From the NCBI GenBank assembly GCA_964461715.1, contig CAYWVR010000014.1, positions 18,790-82,789 of the forward strand: 64,000 nt of DNA, given 5' to 3'. Made by a program: the position numbers and the translations under genes. Under the pieces are notes generated by a model, which was not told the DNA's origin, did no database searches, and saw nothing but the letters and a program-made list of their open reading frames with translations. The first letter of the stretch is position 1, and every line of letters starts with the position of its first letter. The DNA is from CAYWVR01 sp964461715 (GTDB taxonomy: Bacteria > Planctomycetota > Phycisphaerae > FEN-1346). Of this stretch, positions 59,859 through 64,000 are shown piece after piece.

Positions 59859-61742
59859 ATGCTTCTGATCGCTTACAGCCAGCTCAGCGACGTGCGCCAG
59901 GAGCTCGAGTTCGACGGCGACGTCGTGCGCATCGGCCGCGACCCCGCCAACGACATGGAGCTGCCCAGCCCGTTCGTCTCCCGCGAGCACGCCCGCATCC
60001 TCCAGAAGGACGGACAGTACTTCATCGAGAACGTGGGCCTGAACGGGACGATGGTCGGCGAGGCGCTGGTGGGCGTCGGGGAGCAGGTGCCCATCGAGGC
60101 GGGCCAGGAGATTCACATCGGCGAGTGGGCCCTGTATCTCTCGGGCGAGGCCGCCGCCGGACCCGCCGAGAAGATTCGCATCCGTCGCCACAAGAGCCCC
60201 CTTGCCAAGGCCATGGCCGTCGAGCGCGACGTGCACGCGGAGCTCCTCCGGCGGCTGAATCTCCGGACCATCGAGGTCGAGGCCCAGAACGATCCCCGCT
60301 ACATTAACCACGTCAAGGCCCACCTCTCGGAAATCCTCGACGCCTCTGTCGACCAGGTCGACGACGAGACCGGCTGGTTCATCGTCGAGCAGCAGCTCAA
60401 GCGGGACGTCATCACCGAAATCTCCCGCCGCGCGGGGTCCAAAATGCGTCCGCCCATCCTCGAATCCGACGACGCCGTCCTCGACCCGCAGTACGAGGCG
60501 TCGCTGGCCAGGATGCGGGACCTGTTGATCTCGGACTTGGGGCTGGAGTTCGGCGCCGAGCACGTCAAGACCGACGTCGAGCGCGTCGAGGCGCACTTCG
60601 ACGAGGAGTTCGACCGCGAGGCTCCCCAGGTGACCGAGGCCCTGTGGGTTTACACCGTCAAGCGGTACCTGATGAAGGAGATTCTCGACATCGTCTTCGG
60701 CCTCGGGCCGATCCAGGACCTCCTGGACATGCCGAACGTGACCGAGGTCATGGTCGTCGGCCCGGAGAAGATCTACATCGAGGAGAACGGCGTTATCCGC
60801 AACACGGGCCGATCCTTCTTCTCCGACGAGGTGGTGCACACGGTGATCGAGCGGATCGTGACGCCCATCGGCCGGCGCATCGACCGCTCGAGCCCCATCG
60901 TCGACGCCCGGTTGCCCGACGGCAGCCGCGTCAACGCCACCATCGCCCCGCTCTCGCTCGTCGGGCCGGTCCTGACGATCCGGAAGTTCTCCGAGGTCCC
61001 CTTCACCATCGACGACCTCATCGGCTTCGGCACCATCACCCCCTGGGCGGCCAACTTCCTCCGGGCCTGCGTCGTGGGCCGAAAGAACGTGCTCGTCTCG
61101 GGCGGCACCGCCTCGGGCAAGACGACTCTCCTGAACGTCCTCTCGGCCTACATCCCGCCGCACGAGCGGATCATCACCATCGAGGACTCCGCCGAGCTCC
61201 AGATGTATCAGGAGCACGTCGTCCGCGTCGAGACCCGCCAGGCGAACGTCGAGGGCAAGGGCCAGTACACGATCCGCAACCTCGTCCAGAACGCCCTACG
61301 CCAGCGTCCCGACCGCATCATCGTCGGCGAGTGCCGCGGGGCCGAGGCCCTCGATATGCTCCAGGCCATGAACACGGGCCACGACGGATCGTTGACGACG
61401 ATCCATGCCAACAGCCCGCAGGACGCCATGAAGCGGCTCGAAGGGCTCGTCCTCGAGGCCGTCGATATGCCCATCCGGGCCATCCGCGAGCAGATCGTGA
61501 CGGCCCTGGATCTGGTGGTTCACCTGACGCGATTCGCCGACGGCGGACGCGAGGTCACTGCCGTCAGCGAGGTCGCCGGCCTCGACCGTGACGAGGGCAC
61601 CATCGTCGTCGAGGACATCTTCGTCCGCCCGCTCGCCGCCCGGGGCCGGAAGCGCGGCGAGCTGATGCACACCGGCTATGTGCCCGTCTTCGCGAAGGAC
61701 CTTCTCCAACAGAAGCTCCTCGCGGTCGACGCGTTTATGTGA
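59859..61742 (+). CDS. FHA-CpaF fusion pilus ATPase (second copy)
   Basis: 627 residues from the ATG at 59859; a TTG at 59847 is possible. FHA domain 1-96: VRIGRDPANDMELP, VSREHARIL, GLNGTMVG, the phosphothreonine-binding set. Linker about 100-200, then a complete CpaF ATPase: VTEVMVVGPEKIYIEENG, SPIVDARLPDGSRVNATIAP, Walker A GGTASGKT (415-422), TIEDSAELQ, DRIIVGECRGAEAL and LTTIHANSPQDAM. A pilus motor with a phosphopeptide reader, in an operon with a Ser/Thr kinase, points to control by phosphorylation. Confidence 0.95.
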   Translation: MLLIAYSQLSDVRQELEFDGDVVRIGRDPANDMELPSPFVSREHARILQKDGQYFIENVGLNGTMVGEALVGVGEQVPIEAGQEIHIGEWALYLSGEAAAGPAEKIRIRRHKSPLAKAMAVERDVHAELLRRLNLRTIEVEAQNDPRYINHVKAHLSEILDASVDQVDDETGWFIVEQQLKRDVITEISRRAGSKMRPPILESDDAVLDPQYEASLARMRDLLISDLGLEFGAEHVKTDVERVEAHFDEEFDREAPQVTEALWVYTVKRYLMKEILDIVFGLGPIQDLLDMPNVTEVMVVGPEKIYIEENGVIRNTGRSFFSDEVVHTVIERIVTPIGRRIDRSSPIVDARLPDGSRVNATIAPLSLVGPVLTIRKFSEVPFTIDDLIGFGTITPWAANFLRACVVGRKNVLVSGGTASGKTTLLNVLSAYIPPHERIITIEDSAELQMYQEHVVRVETRQANVEGKGQYTIRNLVQNALRQRPDRIIVGECRGAEALDMLQAMNTGHDGSLTTIHANSPQDAMKRLEGLVLEAVDMPIRAIREQIVTALDLVVHLTRFADGGREVTAVSEVAGLDRDEGTIVVEDIFVRPLAARGRKRGELMHTGYVPVFAKDLLQQKLLAVDAFM

Positions 61743-61749
61743 GAAGCGC

Positions 61750-62619
61750 ATGAATCTCTTCCTGATCGGCGGTACGGTGGCCGCGGCGGCGGCCGCCTTC
61801 GGCGGGGTGATCGGGTTCCGGTTGCCCGTGCGGCGGCTCGTTCGTCGCCAGGAGACCGAGTTCCGCGAGGCCCTTGCCGAACTCTTCCTCTTCGACGTCA
61901 CGCCGCGCCAACTCACGATGGCCATGGTCGCCGCATCGCTCGTGGCGGGCCTCTTGTTCACGATCGTGGCGGCCCACGCCGAGGCGGGGGGCATGGGCCT
62001 CGCGGTCGCCTTCGTCCTGGGCATGGTCCTGGGCTACTTCGTGCCGCGCCTCGTACTCTACGTGCTCCAGCGGCGGCGGAGGGCCAGTCTGAACGAGCAA
62101 CTCGTCGACGGGCTCGTGACGTTGGCCAACGGCATGCGGGCCGGGCTCAACCTCGTCCAATCGATGCGCCTGATCGAGACGAACGCCGGCCCGCCCATCA
62201 ACCAGGAGTTTGGCCTGATGCTTCGGGAGTTCGAGCACGGCACGAGCGTCGACGAGGTGCTGCGGCGGGCCTCGACACGCATCAAGCTCCACCACTACAA
62301 GCTCCTCTTCGCGGCCCTGGAGACGGCCCGGGTGCGCGGCGGGAACCTGCCGGACACGCTCGACCGGCTGGGCGAGTCGCTGCGGGAGATCATGCGCCTG
62401 GAGGAGAAGGTCCGGGCCCTGACGGCCCAGAACCGCATGAGCGCCCGCATGATGGGCCTCATGCCCCTGGTCGTCGGGGTCATCTACTATATGATCGAGC
62501 CGACGTGGGTCGAGAAACTCCTCGACGACCAGTGGGGCCTCCTCTTGCTGGCCATCGCCGGCATCCTCAACCTCGTGGGCTTCCTCTGGATCCGCAAGAT
62601 CGTGACCTTCGAAATCTGA
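61750..62619 (+). CDS. tadB: Tad platform protein TadB
   Basis: 289 residues. Inner-membrane platform of the Tad pilus (T2SS-F family). N-terminal membrane segment, two central segments (about 60-105), the cytoplasmic T2SSF domain with LVDGLVTLANGMRAGLNLVQ, TARVRGGNLPDTLDRLGESL, and two C-terminal segments (about 235-285). Starts 7 nt after the ATPase stop. Confidence 0.94.
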   Translation: MNLFLIGGTVAAAAAAFGGVIGFRLPVRRLVRRQETEFREALAELFLFDVTPRQLTMAMVAASLVAGLLFTIVAAHAEAGGMGLAVAFVLGMVLGYFVPRLVLYVLQRRRRASLNEQLVDGLVTLANGMRAGLNLVQSMRLIETNAGPPINQEFGLMLREFEHGTSVDEVLRRASTRIKLHHYKLLFAALETARVRGGNLPDTLDRLGESLREIMRLEEKVRALTAQNRMSARMMGLMPLVVGVIYYMIEPTWVEKLLDDQWGLLLLAIAGILNLVGFLWIRKIVTFEI

Positions 62620-62639
62620 CCGAAAGGGACGGTGCGACC

Positions 62640-63551
62640 GTGGTGCTGCTGGTCCTCATTAACCTGTTCGTCGTCGCCTCGGTGTTCCTGCTGTTGGTGA
62701 CGCTCTTCCAGGCCCCCGACACCGAGACCGACTACGACCCGGCCTTTCGCATCCGCGTCGACAACGTCCGGCGGAACACGCTCTTCGAAATCCAGCCGTT
62801 GCGGCCGCTGCTCGGGCCGCTCCACGCCCTGGTGCGGCGGCTGAACCTCCCCGGCTTCAAGAACCACGTCATGAAGCTCCTCCTCGGCCTTGGCAACCCC
62901 AACCAGTACAGCCCGGAGGAGTACGTGGTTCTGTGCTTCGTGTGGGCGGCGGTGGGCGGCGTGATCGCGGTGCTCTTCGCGTGGGCCGTGGTGGGCGAGA
63001 TCGGCTTCGCGGGGGCCATGGCCTTCCTGGTTCTCGGGGGGACGGCGGGGTTCTTCGGGTGCTACCTGTACCTCCGGGAGCGGGCCCTGGCGCGGCTCCG
63101 GGCCATCTCCAAGCGGCTGCCCTACACGCTGGATCTCATCGCCATGGCCATGGACGCCGGGGCCACCTTCTACGAGGCCGCCTCCAGCGTCGTTCAGGAC
63201 GACCCCGAGGACCCGCTCAACCAGGAGTTCGGCATCGTCGTCCGCGAGATCGACTTCGGCCGCAGCCGCCAGGACGCCCTCACGCACCTCGGCGACCGCA
63301 TCACCGTCGACGGCCTCGACGGCATCATCTCGGCCGTCCTCCAGGCCGAGCAGCTCGGCACGCCGCTGGCCGACGTCCTCAAGCTCCAGGCCAATCTCCT
63401 GCGCATGCGCCGCTCGATGCGCGCCGAGCGCCGGGCCGGCGAGGCCGCCGTCAAAATCCTCGTCCCCTCCATGCTCATCCTCCTGGCCACGGTCCTGATT
63501 ATCTTCGCGCCGGTGATCGTCCGATTCCTGCGCGGGGAGCACCTGGCGTAG
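62640..63551 (+). CDS. tadC: Tad platform protein TadC
   Basis: 303 residues from a GTG at 62640 (AAGGGA upstream). T2SS-F family like TadB: ISKRLPYTLDLIAMAMDAGA, QAEQLGTPLADVLKLQANLL, RRAGEAAVKILVPSMLILLA, with membrane segments at the N-terminus, about 100-140 and the C-terminus. Partners TadB in the inner membrane. Last recognised gene of the operon; a half repeat follows. Confidence 0.93.
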   Translation: MVLLVLINLFVVASVFLLLVTLFQAPDTETDYDPAFRIRVDNVRRNTLFEIQPLRPLLGPLHALVRRLNLPGFKNHVMKLLLGLGNPNQYSPEEYVVLCFVWAAVGGVIAVLFAWAVVGEIGFAGAMAFLVLGGTAGFFGCYLYLRERALARLRAISKRLPYTLDLIAMAMDAGATFYEAASSVVQDDPEDPLNQEFGIVVREIDFGRSRQDALTHLGDRITVDGLDGIISAVLQAEQLGTPLADVLKLQANLLRMRRSMRAERRAGEAAVKILVPSMLILLATVLIIFAPVIVRFLRGEHLA

Positions 63552-63554
63552 ACG

Positions 63555-63600
63555 TGTTTCGCCGCCCCGCTTGCGGGGCGCTCCCGCGCAAAGAACGTGC
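63555..63600 (+). repeat. Half copy of the GTTTCGCCG palindromic repeat (copy D)
   Basis: GTTTCGCCGCCCCGCTTGCG, then GGGCGCTCCCGCGCAAAG, matching the left arm of copies A-C; no right arm is found. Confidence 0.65.
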
Positions 63601-64000
63601 GGGGTGAGAGGCGCGCCGCGTGGTTCAGGCGCGCCGCCTTCGAGTGGCGAAGATCGTCCCGAGGACCGTCAGCGCCCTCGTCGCCGCCTCCCGCGCCCCG
63701 TGCAGGGCCCCAGCCCACGCCACAGAATGGCCGGGGCCGCTTCGCTCAGAAGGTCATCCATGACCTGCACGGCGTCCATGATCGTTACCCCTTGCTCTGC
63801 TTGTTGAAGTGTTTCCGCATGGCCGTCACGAGGGCCTTGCGTTGGACGGCCCCGGCGTGGGTGGCCACGGAGAAACGCTCCCGCCGCATCAGGGGGTATC
63901 CACACCTCTGGATTCTGAAGGCGTACCTGGACGGTGCCGCGTGCGGCAAACCGGTTGCCGTATCGCGAAAGGCCGGTTAACATGAACCCGGAGCCGCCAC
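63601..64000. other. Last 400 nt, no confident gene
   Basis: On the plus strand 63829-63980 encodes a short basic frame ending RRIRGYPHLWILKAYLDG..., which has the look of a transposase C-terminus. On the minus strand two tiny frames follow each other (from 63891 and from 63780, the latter MDAVQVMDDLLSEAAPAIL). Neither can be assigned. Possibly insertion-sequence debris. Confidence 0.3.

Noticed and set aside
63669..63983. 104-codon minus-strand frame at the window end
   Set aside because: Low-complexity C-terminus, no ribosome site, overlaps a plus-strand frame of similar quality; neither can be supported.
1..64000. CRISPR arrays, tRNA and rRNA genes, prophage genes
   Set aside because: No regularly spaced direct repeats, no cloverleaf or rRNA-like segments and no phage structural genes were noticed, though a tool-based scan was not possible.

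Overview
The window comes from a very GC-rich bacterial chromosome and most resembles a member of the Planctomycetota, possibly a Phycisphaerae-like lineage. I infer this from the content: a pseudopilin with a C-terminal region like the planctomycete H-X9-DG type, a formylglycine-type sulfatase, a membrane protein with a J-like domain of planctomycete style, large Ser/Thr kinase and FHA proteins, and HEAT-repeat lipoproteins. No rRNA, tRNA or CRISPR array was seen. Genes are densely packed in short operons with many ATGA/GTGA overlaps. Many promoters fit a TTGAC(A/G) - 16-19 nt - TATAAT-like pattern. GC skew in codon use makes long antisense open frames common, and these were discarded.

Layout. 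1-7.4 kb: a partial secreted polysaccharide-lyase-like gene, rho, then a leftward set with a transglutaminase-like protein, a radical SAM/SPASM-like protein, purD, a lipoprotein and a DUF378 protein. 7.5-15.8 kb: a HEAT lipoprotein, a CHAD protein that seems to start at ACG, a secreted redoxin, a MacB/FtsX-like ABC pair, a truncated AIR-synthase-like gene, an ACT-domain regulator and a Clp1/Grc3-like polynucleotide kinase. 15.9-25.9 kb: the TldD/TldE protease pair, a sulfatase, a decayed and an intact MFS transporter in tandem, an SGNH hydrolase lipoprotein, and a three-gene operon (glycosyltransferase, uncharacterised 556-residue protein, TIM-barrel isomerase). 26-37.7 kb: a secreted SNase, a pseudopilin, a GAF-GGDEF protein, a cold-shock gene, a graveyard of insertion-sequence fragments, a two-component group, an internally deleted ISAs1-type element and DAHP synthase. 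37.8-46.9 kb: a heterodimeric ABC exporter, a PHP phosphatase, rubrerythrin, an archaeal/eukaryotic-type Pus10 pseudouridine synthase, and J-like and FHA membrane proteins. 47-49.6 kb: an Hsp70 without a lid domain and a HigBA-like toxin-antitoxin pair whose toxin is frameshifted.

49.6-63.6 kb is one long Tad/Flp pilus operon: CpaF ATPase, two Flp-like small pilins, prepilin peptidase, TadE/TadG-like pseudopilins, a receptor-like Ser/Thr kinase, CpaB, a second CpaF carrying an N-terminal FHA domain, TadB and TadC. The kinase and the FHA-ATPase in the same operon suggest a phosphorylation-gated pilus motor, which I consider the most interesting system in the window. The outer-membrane secretin is not in the window.

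Two repeat families run through the intergenic spaces. One is a roughly 120-bp palindromic element with GTTTCGCCG...CGGCGAAAC ends. The other is a roughly 20-bp palindrome fused to the stop codons of several genes. Three small genes are broken at homopolymer runs, which may reflect sequencing or assembly error as much as biology.
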